A DNA stretch of 64,000 bases from Cupriavidus pinatubonensis (GTDB taxonomy: Bacteria; Pseudomonadota; Gammaproteobacteria; Burkholderiales; Burkholderiaceae), in contig NZ_CP080766.1 in assembly GCF_019602855.1 (NCBI RefSeq), positions 1,488,001-1,552,000 of the forward strand, in the 5' to 3' direction. Within the stretch, counting starts at the first letter, position 1. Each line of letters starts with the position of its first letter. The translations under genes and the position numbers were made by a program. The notes below the pieces were generated by a model that was not told the DNA's origin, ran no database searches, and worked only from the letters and a program-made list of their open reading frames with translations. Below, in pieces: positions 9,699-18,578 of the stretch.

Positions 9699-10976
9699 AT
9701 GGACCTCAGCAACGCAAAGATCGCCATCATCGGACTGGGCTATGTCGGCCTGCCGCTTGCAGTGGAGTTCGGCAAGCAACGCCAAGTCGTAGGCTTCGAC
9801 ATCAATGCCGTACGCATTGACGAATTGCGCAGCGGACAGGACTCGACGCTCGAGGTAAGCCATGATGACCTGCGCGGCGCACGCTCCCTGAAGTTCTCCT
9901 GCGATCCGGCGGATCTGAAAGACTGCCAGGTATTTATTGTCACGGTGCCAACCCCGGTGGACCGGGCGAAGCGCCCGGACCTCACGCCGCTGATTCGCGC
10001 CAGTGAGACGGTGGGCCGGGTCATGGGACAGGACGCTGTGGTCATCTATGAGTCGACGGTGTATCCCGGCGCTACAGAAGAAGTCTGTGTACCGCTTCTC
10101 GAACAGCACAGCGGCTTGAAGTTCAATGTGGATTTCTATTGCGGTTACAGTCCCGAACGTATCAATCCGGGAGACAAGGAACACCGGCTGCCGGACATCC
10201 GCAAGGTCACCAGTGGCAGCACGCCCGAGGTCAGCGTGGCTATCGACGAGCTGTACCGCAGAATCATTGTGGCAGGTACGCATCGCGCCAGCAGCATTCG
10301 TGTAGCGGAGGCCGCAAAGGTTATCGAGAATACCCAGCGCGACGTAAATATCGCGCTGATGAATGAACTCAGCCTGCTTTTCCACAGGCTGGGCATTGAC
10401 ACGCTGGAGGTGTTGAAGGCAGCGGGCACGAAATGGAACTTCCTGCCTTTCCGGCCGGGGCTGGTGGGAGGACATTGCATAGGTGTAGATCCCTACTATC
10501 TCACCCATAAGGCGCAGGAAGTGGGCTATCACCCGCAGGTCATCCTGGCGGGCCGTCGTATCAACGACCGAATGGCCATCCATGTCGCGGATGAGCTGGT
10601 GAAACTGATGCTGCGCCGGGGCATTTCCGTGCTGGGCAGCCGCATTCTCATGCTTGGTCTCACATTCAAGGAAAACTGCCCCGACGTTCGAAATACGAAG
10701 GCAGTCGATATCGTGACCACACTGCGCGGCTACAACGCCTCGATTGACGTCTACGACCCCTGGATCGATGTGGAGGAAGCCGAAGCGGAGTATGGGCTCG
10801 CATGCCTGCGTGAACTTCCGCGCCATGATCAATACGACGCCATCGTACTGGCCGTGCCCCATCATCAGTTCGTCACGATGGGGGTGCGGGCGATCAGGGC
10901 CTTTGGCAAATCGCACGCCGTGCTGTTCGACGTAAAGGGCATCTTGCCGAGGAGCGATGTCGACGCCCGCCTCTAG
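9699..10976 (+). CDS. UDP-N-acetylglucosamine 6-dehydrogenase (TviB/WbpA-like)
   Basis: 425 residues from the ATG at 9699, with GGAG nine bases upstream; an upstream start at 9660 is less likely. The Rossmann start is [20 protein letters not shown]. The catalytic Cys lies in [19 protein letters not shown]. The UDP-binding C-terminal domain follows ([16 protein letters not shown]). It performs the two-step NAD oxidation of UDP-GlcNAc to UDP-GlcNAcA. It is coupled to the downstream epimerase gene, which starts 25 bases later, the same pair as tviB-tviC in Vi-antigen loci. The product would feed a GalNAcA-containing repeat unit. Confidence 0.9.
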   Translation: MDLSNAKIAIIGLGYVGLPLAVEFGKQRQVVGFDINAVRIDELRSGQDSTLEVSHDDLRGARSLKFSCDPADLKDCQVFIVTVPTPVDRAKRPDLTPLIRASETVGRVMGQDAVVIYESTVYPGATEEVCVPLLEQHSGLKFNVDFYCGYSPERINPGDKEHRLPDIRKVTSGSTPEVSVAIDELYRRIIVAGTHRASSIRVAEAAKVIENTQRDVNIALMNELSLLFHRLGIDTLEVLKAAGTKWNFLPFRPGLVGGHCIGVDPYYLTHKAQEVGYHPQVILAGRRINDRMAIHVADELVKLMLRRGISVLGSRILMLGLTFKENCPDVRNTKAVDIVTTLRGYNASIDVYDPWIDVEEAEAEYGLACLRELPRHDQYDAIVLAVPHHQFVTMGVRAIRAFGKSHAVLFDVKGILPRSDVDARL

Positions 10977-11001
10977 AAGCGCACCGCCACGAAGAGCTCA
11001 C

Positions 11002-12090
11002 ATGGAATCCATCACCTACGCGAATCTGAGGACCAGTCTGGTTGCCAATCCGTGCACGTGGCTGGTCACAGGAGTGGCCGGATTCATCGGCAGCAATTTG
11101 CTGGAGGCCTTGCTGCGCCTGAACCAGCGCGTGGTCGGCCTGGACAACTTCTTGACCGGCCACCGCCGCAACCTGCATGAAGTGCAGGCGCTGGTATCTC
11201 CCGCGCAGTGGGAGAACTTTCAATTCATCGAAGGCGACATCCGGGACCTTGAACAGTGCCGGAGCGCCATGCGCTTTTGCTCCGGGGAGCGCGAAGGAAC
11301 GCACGGCGCGAGCAGCCATCCGGTCGATTTCGTGCTGCACCAGGCCGCGCTGGGCTCCGTGCCACGCAGCCTGGAGGACCCCATCGCGACCCACAGCGTC
11401 AACATCAGTGGCTTCCTGAATATGCTGGTCGCTGCGCGCGACGCCGAGGTACGCGCTTTCGTTTACGCGGCGAGCAGCAGCACCTACGGCGATCACCCCG
11501 GCCTGCCCAAGACCGAAGACAGGATCGGCAAGCCATTGAGCCCCTACGCGGTCACGAAATACGCGAACGAGTTGTATGCCGACGTCTTCAGGCGCTGCTA
11601 CAGTTTGCGTGCCATCGGACTACGCTACTTCAATGTATTCGGTCCACGCCAGGATCCGAACGGGGCATACGCAGCCGTGATTCCGCGGTGGATTTCCGCG
11701 TTGCTGCGGCGCGAGACCGTCTACATCAATGGCGACGGCGAAACGAGCCGCGACTTCTGTTACGTGGCGAATGCTGTGCAGGCCAACCTGCTTGCCGCTC
11801 TCAGCTGCAGCGGAGACGCGGAAAGCCAGATCTACAACGTCGCCGTCGGTGACCGCACCACGCTGAGTACCCTGTTCCAGCTTCTGCGCGACGGGCTTCG
11901 TCCTTATGGCATCCCCGCGGACACGCAGCCGACCTATCGGGCCTTCCGTGCGGGCGACGTGCGCCACAGCCAGGCTGATATCGGCAAGGCACAACGGTTG
12001 CTCGGATATCAGCCCACCCACCGCATCGGTGACGGGCTGGCCGAGGCAATGCACTGGTATGTGCAGTTGCACCGGACGCAGGACGCCTGA
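11002..12090 (+). CDS. NAD-dependent epimerase, TviC/WbpP-like UDP-GlcNAc(A) 4-epimerase
   Basis: 362 residues from the ATG at 11002. The frame is open to 10957, but that would overlap the dehydrogenase gene. Motifs of an extended SDR are present: [45 protein letters not shown] and the catalytic [11 protein letters not shown] (YxxxK). The combination matches WbpP/TviC enzymes that interconvert UDP-GlcNAcA and UDP-GalNAcA. It follows the dehydrogenase in the same operon and is followed 30 bases later by asparagine synthase. Confidence 0.87.
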   Translation: MESITYANLRTSLVANPCTWLVTGVAGFIGSNLLEALLRLNQRVVGLDNFLTGHRRNLHEVQALVSPAQWENFQFIEGDIRDLEQCRSAMRFCSGEREGTHGASSHPVDFVLHQAALGSVPRSLEDPIATHSVNISGFLNMLVAARDAEVRAFVYAASSSTYGDHPGLPKTEDRIGKPLSPYAVTKYANELYADVFRRCYSLRAIGLRYFNVFGPRQDPNGAYAAVIPRWISALLRRETVYINGDGETSRDFCYVANAVQANLLAALSCSGDAESQIYNVAVGDRTTLSTLFQLLRDGLRPYGIPADTQPTYRAFRAGDVRHSQADIGKAQRLLGYQPTHRIGDGLAEAMHWYVQLHRTQDA

Positions 12091-12120
12091 GCAGCACCGA
12101 AGACAAAACGGAAGAGCGCG

Positions 12121-14151
12121 ATGTGTGGATTTGCAGGATTTCTTGGCGGTATACCGGGTTCCCTGGAAGATCGTGCGATCTTGCTGACCCGTATGGGACA
12201 GCGGATCCTTCACCGGGGTCCGGACCATGGCGACCTTTGGTGCGAGCCCGGCGCGCCTTTCGGCTTTGCGCACCGGCGCCTCGCAATTGTCGATCTGTCC
12301 CCGGCCGGTCGACAGCCGATGATTTCGGCGAGCGGCCGCTACGTCATTGTGTTCAATGGCGAAATTTACAACCATCCCGAAATACGCGCCGAACTCGAAA
12401 GCGCAGGGGCCGCGCCGCGTTGGCGAGGGCACTCCGACACCGAAACGCTGCTTGCCGGCATCGACGCATGGGGAGCCGATGCCACGGTTCGGCGAACCAT
12501 CGGGATGTTTGCCTTTGCCGTGTGGGACCGGCAAACGCATTCCCTGACGCTGGCGCGTGACCGGCTGGGCGAGAAGCCGCTCTACTATGGCTGGCAGGGC
12601 TCAGGCCAGGCGCGTGCCTTTCTATTCGGATCAGAGCTCAAGGCACTGCGCCCTCACCCGGCATTCGACGGCAGCATCGACCGCAACGCCCTCACCTTGT
12701 ACATGCGCTACAACAATGTCGGTGGCGGGCATTCGATCTACCAAGGCATCGCCAAGCTTCCACCTGCGCACTTGCTGACCGTGTCGATGCTGGCGCGCGA
12801 GCCTGTTTTGCGTGCCTACTGGTCGGGGTCCGCGGCAGCGCTGCAAGGTAAGCAGGACCCTTTCACGGGCGGTCCCCAAGAAGCCGTCGACAGCCTCGAT
12901 GCGCTGTTGCGAGATGCTGTCGCCCGCCAGATGATGGCTGACGTGCCGCTGGGCGCATTTCTCTCCGGTGGTATCGATTCGTCGACCGTGGTCGCACTGA
13001 TGCAGTCCCAGTCCACACAGCCGATCCGCACGTTCTCGATCGGCTTCCACGACGCCGGCTACAACGAGGCCGCACACGCCAAGGCCGTCGCCCGCCACCT
13101 CGGCACCAGCCACACCGAGCTGTATGTGTCCCCCGAGCATGCCATGGCGGTGATTCCGCGATTGCCGGAGATCTACGACGAGCCATTCTCCGACTCTTCG
13201 CAAATCCCCACGCTGCTTGTTAGCGGACTGGCCAGGCAGCACGTGACGGTGTCCCTCTCCGGCGACGCGGGAGACGAGTTGTTCGGTGGATATAACCGCT
13301 ACCAGATCACGGCAGAGCTTTGGGGCCGGCTTGCCCGCATCCCCGGTCCGGTGCGCGCCGCGGCGGCCTGGGGGCTGACCCGTCTTTCTCCGCACCAGAT
13401 CAATCGCGTCGCAGCGCTGCTGCCAATGGCATCGCGCTGGTCCCATGTGGGGGAGAAGGTCCACAAGGGCGCGGGCGTCATGGCCGCGCACACCGTGGAT
13501 GAACTCTATCGCGGCATGGTCTCCCAGTGGCAATGTCCGGATGCAATCGTCATGGGCGGGGCGGAGCCGGCAACCTTGCCTGAGCCCGTTGCAAGGGCGC
13601 TGGCGATGCTCGGCGACGTGGAACGCATGATGGCGGCCGATCTGCTGACCTACCTGCCCGACGACATCCTCACGAAGGTCGACCGCGCGGCCATGGCGCG
13701 AAGCCTTGAAACTCGCATCCCCTTCCTCGATCACCGCGTGGTGGAGTTCGCCTGGCGGCTGCCGCTGGCCTACAAGATCCGGCAGGAGGACGCCGGGCAC
13801 ACGACCAAATGGGTACTCAGGCGCGTGCTTGACCGCTATGTGCCACGCGAGCTGATCGAGCGGCCGAAGATGGGATTTGGCGTCCCGATCGACGCATGGC
13901 TGCGTGGTCCGCTGCGCGACTGGGCCGACGATCTTCTGAGCGAGGAGCGCCTGCGTCGCGAGGGCTTCCTGAATCCGCAACCCATACGCCAGCGTTGGAC
14001 TGAGCATCTGTCCGGGCGGCGCAACTGGCAGCATCCCCTATGGTGTGTGCTCATGTTCCAGGCCTGGCTAGGGCACGAGACAACAGAGCGGACCGCACCG
14101 CCGCTGACTGATATCCCGACATCCGATAGGAGGCTGGCATGCGCTTTCTGA
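12121..14151 (+). CDS. asnB: Glutamine-hydrolysing asparagine synthase (EPS-associated)
   Basis: 676 residues, starting MCGFAGFLGG with the N-terminal nucleophile Cys2 of the glutaminase domain. The synthetase domain has the PPi loop FLSGGIDSSTVVALMQ (about residues 279-294) and SGDAGDELFGGYNRY. The ATG follows GGAAGAG. In polysaccharide loci such enzymes probably amidate uronic acids rather than make asparagine. Here it directly follows the two genes expected to make UDP-GalNAcA, so a GalNAcA amide is the likely product (inference). It overlaps the following glycosyltransferase gene by 13 bases. Confidence 0.85.
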   Translation: MCGFAGFLGGIPGSLEDRAILLTRMGQRILHRGPDHGDLWCEPGAPFGFAHRRLAIVDLSPAGRQPMISASGRYVIVFNGEIYNHPEIRAELESAGAAPRWRGHSDTETLLAGIDAWGADATVRRTIGMFAFAVWDRQTHSLTLARDRLGEKPLYYGWQGSGQARAFLFGSELKALRPHPAFDGSIDRNALTLYMRYNNVGGGHSIYQGIAKLPPAHLLTVSMLAREPVLRAYWSGSAAALQGKQDPFTGGPQEAVDSLDALLRDAVARQMMADVPLGAFLSGGIDSSTVVALMQSQSTQPIRTFSIGFHDAGYNEAAHAKAVARHLGTSHTELYVSPEHAMAVIPRLPEIYDEPFSDSSQIPTLLVSGLARQHVTVSLSGDAGDELFGGYNRYQITAELWGRLARIPGPVRAAAAWGLTRLSPHQINRVAALLPMASRWSHVGEKVHKGAGVMAAHTVDELYRGMVSQWQCPDAIVMGGAEPATLPEPVARALAMLGDVERMMAADLLTYLPDDILTKVDRAAMARSLETRIPFLDHRVVEFAWRLPLAYKIRQEDAGHTTKWVLRRVLDRYVPRELIERPKMGFGVPIDAWLRGPLRDWADDLLSEERLRREGFLNPQPIRQRWTEHLSGRRNWQHPLWCVLMFQAWLGHETTERTAPPLTDIPTSDRRLACAF

Positions 14152-15257
14152 TGATCGCGAGCTACGCGGAGTCGCTGATCGCGTTTCGCGGGCCGCTGAT
14201 GGAAGCATTGCAGGATAGCGGACTTGAAATGCATGTCGCGGCGCCGGGGCTACTGGAAGGACATCCCGTGCGCGTCGCGCTGGAGGCACGCGGCGTAGTC
14301 GTGCACCATTTCCCGCTCGACCGTACCGGAAAGAACCCGCTCGCCGACTTTCGCACGCTCTTCGCGCTGTATCGGCTGATGCGCGGCATCCGGCCAGACT
14401 GCATGATGAGCTATACGATCAAGCCCGTGATCTACGGCATGCTGGCCGGATGGCTTGCGCGCGTGCCGCGCCGCTTCGCGCTAATCACAGGGCTGGGCTA
14501 CACCTTCCGCGATGAAGAGGGCAGGAACAGCCTGCGCGCCGTGGTCCTGCGGCTGTACACGCTGGCGCTCAGGCAGGCCCATATCACCTTCTTCCAGAAT
14601 CCCGACGACGAGGCATTGTTCCGACGGTCGGGAATACTGGCCCGCCACAAGCGGTCCTGTATCGTCAATGGCTCCGGCGTCGATATCGCCAGCTTCCAGG
14701 TGGCTCCGTTGCCCGACGACGGACCCCGCTTCCTGCTGGTCGCCCGGCTGCTCGGCGACAAGGGCGTACGAGAATATGCAGAAGCTGCCAGGCGAATCCG
14801 GGCACGCCGCTCGGGGGCTCGCTTCGGCCTGGTTGGCTGGATCGATACCAGCCCCGACGCGATCGCCCAGCATGAACTGGACGCGTGGGTGGCGGACGGG
14901 ACCGTCGATTTCCTTGGGCGGCTGTCTGATGTACGTCCCGCGATTGCCGGCTGCAACGTGTTCGTCCTGCCATCCTATGGCGAAGGCACACCGCGCGCCG
15001 TGCTGGAAGCCATGGCGATGGGGCGTCCCATTATCACGACAGACGCGCCGGGTTGCCGCGAGACGGTCGTCGATGGCGACAATGGACTGCTGGTGCCGGT
15101 CAAGTCCGCCAGCGCGTTGGAAAACGCGATGATGCGTCTCATTGAGGACTGGGAACAGGTGGAGCGCATGGGCCAGCGGTCACGGCAGATCGCAGAGCAC
15201 AAGTACGACGTTCACAAGATCAACGCGGCAATGCTGCGTGAGATGGGATTCGGCTGA
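14139..15257 (+). CDS. Glycosyltransferase family 4
   Basis: 372 residues with AGGAGG five bases before the ATG. The N-domain includes the PglA/WbpX-like stretch MMSYTIKPVIYGMLAGWLAR and GLGYTFRD. The C-terminal GT-B domain has RFLLVARLLGDKGVREYAEA and FVLPSYGEGTPRAVLEAMAM with the conserved EX7E-type Glu. It should transfer a sugar to the undecaprenyl-linked intermediate at the cytoplasmic face. It is the last gene of the plus-strand run. A hairpin (CGGGTTAAG / CTTGACCCG, 15273-15298) lies just beyond it but lacks a T-run. Confidence 0.87.
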   Translation: MRFLMIASYAESLIAFRGPLMEALQDSGLEMHVAAPGLLEGHPVRVALEARGVVVHHFPLDRTGKNPLADFRTLFALYRLMRGIRPDCMMSYTIKPVIYGMLAGWLARVPRRFALITGLGYTFRDEEGRNSLRAVVLRLYTLALRQAHITFFQNPDDEALFRRSGILARHKRSCIVNGSGVDIASFQVAPLPDDGPRFLLVARLLGDKGVREYAEAARRIRARRSGARFGLVGWIDTSPDAIAQHELDAWVADGTVDFLGRLSDVRPAIAGCNVFVLPSYGEGTPRAVLEAMAMGRPIITTDAPGCRETVVDGDNGLLVPVKSASALENAMMRLIEDWEQVERMGQRSRQIAEHKYDVHKINAAMLREMGFG

Positions 15258-15403
15258 GCGCAGACGGCGTCGCGGGTTAAGGCGTTTGGCTTGACCCGTG
15301 TGCCCTCAGTTCATGAAATGATGAAGGCGCGGCGCTTCAATGCGCCCCTCCGCCGGAGTCATCGCTGGATCACAGGGACCGAATAACGCGATATATGAGA
15401 ACA

Positions 15404-16552
15404 TCATCTTCCCGATGTTGCGGCCTGCGAGAACATGTTCGCAATTTTCGGGATTACCGTCTGCACGCAATATAGGCTTTCGACGAGTCCACGTCCCGCA
15501 GTGCCCATGGTGCGCCGAAGGTCTCCGTTATCCAGCAACTGCGATAGCTTCGAAATCCACTCATCTTCGTCTCGTGCAAGAAAACCATTGACGTTGTCCC
15601 GCACGATCTCGTTGTTGACACCGACCGGAGACGCGATCACCGGCAGCCCGCATGCCATGTACTGGATCAGCTTGTACCCGCACTTTCCCCGTTCCCACGG
15701 GGAATCAAGGAGAGGCATGATTCCTACATCACACTCCGCGATACATTGCGCCTCTGTATCTTCCGTCCACGGCAGGCATTCCACGCGCACACCGGGGATC
15801 GTGACGCTGCCGCCTATGACGCGAAGCATGAATTCATGGCGTGCGCTCAGCGAAGCCAACGCCGCTCCCAGCGTAGACAAATATCCTACCGTAGAGGGGG
15901 AACCGATCCAGACAATGCGCAATGGTGCAGCCGGATCCTCGCTTAACCGACGGTGGACACCGTAGCGATTCAGGTCAACGACAGTCGGAACGGTCTCGAC
16001 CCAGCTCGCGCCTGCGCGCCTTGCGCGCTCCGCGAGATATTCGTTTCCGGCTGTGACCAAGCGCGCTCCGGCCATCAATGCATCCAGGCGACGACCGAAC
16101 CAAAATCGAACAAGCGCCGAATGATGAAGATCGTAAACATGGAATTGCGCGTCATCGTAGTCGAGAACGTAAGGCACGCCCTTTAGCAGTCCGCGCTCAA
16201 GCCAGGCCGGCAACCACGGCAGCGCTTCCTTTTCGATCCAGATGAGATCAAAGTCCCGTCGCCGGACCAGCGCAAGCACGCGCCGTGCGTAAGCATGGAA
16301 AAGTGGCGCCAACCCGTAGCCCCCTCCGGTATAGCGCTGACCTAGCAACGCGTCGGAAAGCAGTGGCTGCACGGTCAGCGACAAGCCGGCTTGCTCCAGC
16401 CAGGGGCGAAACTGCAGGCCTCGCAGACGCGAAGATGCACCAAGCCGCCCGTACTTCGACAAAACCAGAACCCGGACCGTGCTGGCTTCCACTTCCAATT
16501 GAGCCGAGAAGTCCCGATTCCCGAGATTGGCTGCAAAAGTGCTGTATTTCAT
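15404..16552 (-). CDS. Glycosyltransferase (GT4/GT-B type)
   Basis: 382 residues. GT-B signatures include VLVLSKYGRLGASSRLRGLQ near the N-terminus and LRIVWIGSPSTVGYLSTLG, with the donor-binding segment DVGIMPLLDSPWERGKCGYK and GLPVIASPVGVNNEIVRDN. The Asp-rich YVLDYDDAQFHVYDLHHS resembles other EPS glycosyltransferases that use this arrangement. The start is uncertain: no clear ribosome-binding site precedes 16552, and the conserved part begins only at about residue 28. It is transcribed opposite to both neighbours and divergently from the wza-like gene. Confidence 0.78.
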   Translation of the reverse strand: MKYSTFAANLGNRDFSAQLEVEASTVRVLVLSKYGRLGASSRLRGLQFRPWLEQAGLSLTVQPLLSDALLGQRYTGGGYGLAPLFHAYARRVLALVRRRDFDLIWIEKEALPWLPAWLERGLLKGVPYVLDYDDAQFHVYDLHHSALVRFWFGRRLDALMAGARLVTAGNEYLAERARRAGASWVETVPTVVDLNRYGVHRRLSEDPAAPLRIVWIGSPSTVGYLSTLGAALASLSARHEFMLRVIGGSVTIPGVRVECLPWTEDTEAQCIAECDVGIMPLLDSPWERGKCGYKLIQYMACGLPVIASPVGVNNEIVRDNVNGFLARDEDEWISKLSQLLDNGDLRRTMGTAGRGLVESLYCVQTVIPKIANMFSQAATSGR

Positions 16553-16899
16553 AGACAGGGCATGGTGCGTGGCGTGAGTCCTTTGGCTCGGCCTGTAGTT
16601 CGACCTGAGGCTCTTGTTCTCCGCAGGTTACCGTTCGAAGCCGCCGTCCTTCAATACCGGTGGGTGGGTTGCCGAACGCATCGGTCCTTCTTGATGCATT
16701 CCTTCGGTCCATGGTGAAAGTGGATGAATTGATGCTTGGCTGCAACAGCCATCGCACCAGCGCAAGCCTGCTGCCACAGGGTCGGTCGCGCTCGGACAGT
16801 GTGCGAGAACGCACCGAAGCATGGTCGAAGCCTTCCTACGATGCAAAGGCGGGCATGCACTGGGCGCGATGCCCGGCCGTACTCAAGAAGGAGACTGCT
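16553..16899. promoter_or_regulatory. Upstream region of the wza-like operon
   Basis: A 350-base divergent gap; it should hold the promoters of the GT-B gene and the wza-wzb-wzc block. The wza frame stays open through it, but the signal peptide places the start at 16900. I see no strong dyad or recognisable site. Confidence 0.35.
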
Positions 16900-18075
16900 A
16901 TGAGACCGATCCCTGAAGGAAAGGAATCAGGCGGGCTGGGCCTGGTGAGGCACTGCCATGCCACCGCGTCGAAGTTAGCCGCGATTGTCGTGGTCATGTT
17001 GTTGGGTGCATGCGCGGCGTCACCCGGCATGTACTTTGATTCCAAGGCGAAAGTTTCAGCGATCGGGCCCGACGCCGTGCCGAACGTGACTCCGATCACG
17101 CTGGATTTGGTGCGCGAACTGAAGACCAAGCCAAAGGTGGTGAATGAAAACGTGGAGCAATTGTTCGCAAAGCCCGAGCCCTATCGGATCGGCGCTGGCG
17201 ACATCCTTTCGGTGGTGGTGTGGGACCACCCCGAAATGGTCTTTCCTACGCAAACGTACAGCATTGCCGCAGCGTTCGAGGTCCCGCAATCCAGCGGTGG
17301 GTCCAATATGCCTGGGTACGTTGTCAGCGCACAAGGTGACATCCAGTTTCCCTACGCTGGCGTGATGCATGTGGCAGGCCTGACAGCAGGTGAAGTCAGA
17401 GACCGTATGGCTCGCGTTCTCTCGCGCGTAGTGAGGGATCCCCAGATGACCGTCCGGGTGCTGGGATTTCGCAGCCAGCGTGTGTATGTCGACGGCGAGG
17501 TAAAGACTCCCGGCATGCAGGCTATCGACGATGCGCCCATGACACTGGTCGAGGCACTCAACCGCGCCGGGGGCGTACTGAACCAAACCGGTGATAACAG
17601 CCGTGTGCGTGTTACCCGCGGGGAGCAAAGCTGGTTTGTCAACATCCCGGCACTGCTGGCCAAGGGCGTTGATCCCGCGCACATCCTCCTTCGGTCCGGC
17701 GACATTGTTCGCGTAGAACAACGGGAAGACAACAAGATCTTCGTCACCGGGGAAGTGGTGCGCCCTACCTCGCTGCTGATGCGAAATGGCCGTATGACCC
17801 TGAACGAGGCATTGGGGGACGCTGGCGGTGTCAACCCCGGCTCTGCCAACGCTGAGCAGATTTTTGTGATCCGCAAGATGGCCGACGGGGAACCAAAGGT
17901 GTACCACCTTGACGGAAACTCGCCGGTTGCGCTTGCTATCGCCGAAGGCTTTGAGCTCGAGCCCAAGGATGTCGTCTATGTCGACGCGCGTGACCTTGTG
18001 CGGTGGAGCCGGGTGATCAATCTGCTTCTTCCCATCACGCAGCCAGTGGTCGGCGCAGCCAGCGTTGTCAAATAG
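16900..18075 (+). CDS. wza: Polysaccharide export outer-membrane lipoprotein (Wza-like)
   Basis: 391 residues from the ATG at 16900, preceded by AAGAAGGAG. A signal peptide ends in the lipobox VVMLLGAC (Cys about residue 34). The PES domain begins PYRIGAGDILSVVVWDHPEM and is followed by SLBB-type repeats (VYVDGEVKTPGMQ, IFVTGEVVRPTSLL). Near the C-terminus there is a hydrophobic stretch (WSRVINLLLPITQPVVG) that would be the pore helix. It forms the octameric outer-membrane channel for the polymer. It leads a tight block with the phosphatase (14-base gap) and kinase genes. Confidence 0.92.
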   Translation: MRPIPEGKESGGLGLVRHCHATASKLAAIVVVMLLGACAASPGMYFDSKAKVSAIGPDAVPNVTPITLDLVRELKTKPKVVNENVEQLFAKPEPYRIGAGDILSVVVWDHPEMVFPTQTYSIAAAFEVPQSSGGSNMPGYVVSAQGDIQFPYAGVMHVAGLTAGEVRDRMARVLSRVVRDPQMTVRVLGFRSQRVYVDGEVKTPGMQAIDDAPMTLVEALNRAGGVLNQTGDNSRVRVTRGEQSWFVNIPALLAKGVDPAHILLRSGDIVRVEQREDNKIFVTGEVVRPTSLLMRNGRMTLNEALGDAGGVNPGSANAEQIFVIRKMADGEPKVYHLDGNSPVALAIAEGFELEPKDVVYVDARDLVRWSRVINLLLPITQPVVGAASVVK

Positions 18076-18089
18076 CCAAGTGCATCGCC

Positions 18090-18578
18090 ATGATCCGGTC
18101 AATCCTTATCATCTGCACCGGCAATGTCTGTCGTAGCCCCATGGCCGCATGCCTGTTCAGGCGCGCCCTGCCCGACTGCAACGTCGCTTCCGCGGGACTC
18201 GCCCCGCCGGTCGGAGCCAAAGCTGACCCTCGTGCGGTCAGGCTTCTCGCGAGTGAGGGGTGCGACCTGGGCACCCACCGCGCACGTGCCGTCGATGCAA
18301 CCATGGTGGACACCGCCGACCTGATTCTAGTGATGGATGCCGAGCAGCGCCGGAAGCTGGAGTTGCTCTTCCCGCACGCCCAGGGAAAGACATATCGAAT
18401 CTGCGAGTTTGTGTACGCGGACGTACCGGATCCGTACGGCTGTTCCGCCAGCATGTTCAGTATCGTGCTCGAGTTGATCAAGCACGGTATCGAGACATGG
18501 CTAACGCAATTAGAGGCGGATTCGACTGCCGCTAAACCGATGGAGATCCACCATGAGAACGGTCGATATGCACGATGA
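18090..18578 (+). CDS. wzb: Low-molecular-weight protein-tyrosine phosphatase (Wzb-like)
   Basis: 162 residues. The P-loop CTGNVCRSP starts at Cys9 and the general-acid DP pair lies in VPDPYG (about residue 114). It removes phosphate from the C-terminal tyrosines of the Wzc kinase, which cycles polymerisation and export. The frame extends upstream, but the ATG at 18090 places the catalytic loop at the family's normal position. It overlaps the start of the kinase gene by 26 bases, which indicates translational coupling. Confidence 0.92.
   Translation: MIRSILIICTGNVCRSPMAACLFRRALPDCNVASAGLAPPVGAKADPRAVRLLASEGCDLGTHRARAVDATMVDTADLILVMDAEQRRKLELLFPHAQGKTYRICEFVYADVPDPYGCSASMFSIVLELIKHGIETWLTQLEADSTAAKPMEIHHENGRYAR

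Noticed and set aside
9399..10916. 505-codon minus-strand frame
   Set aside because: It lies antisense over the UDP-sugar dehydrogenase gene, whose motifs are unambiguous; GC-rich codon bias opens the opposite frame.
12631..14034. 467-codon minus-strand frame
   Set aside because: Antisense shadow of asparagine synthase with no natural protein features.
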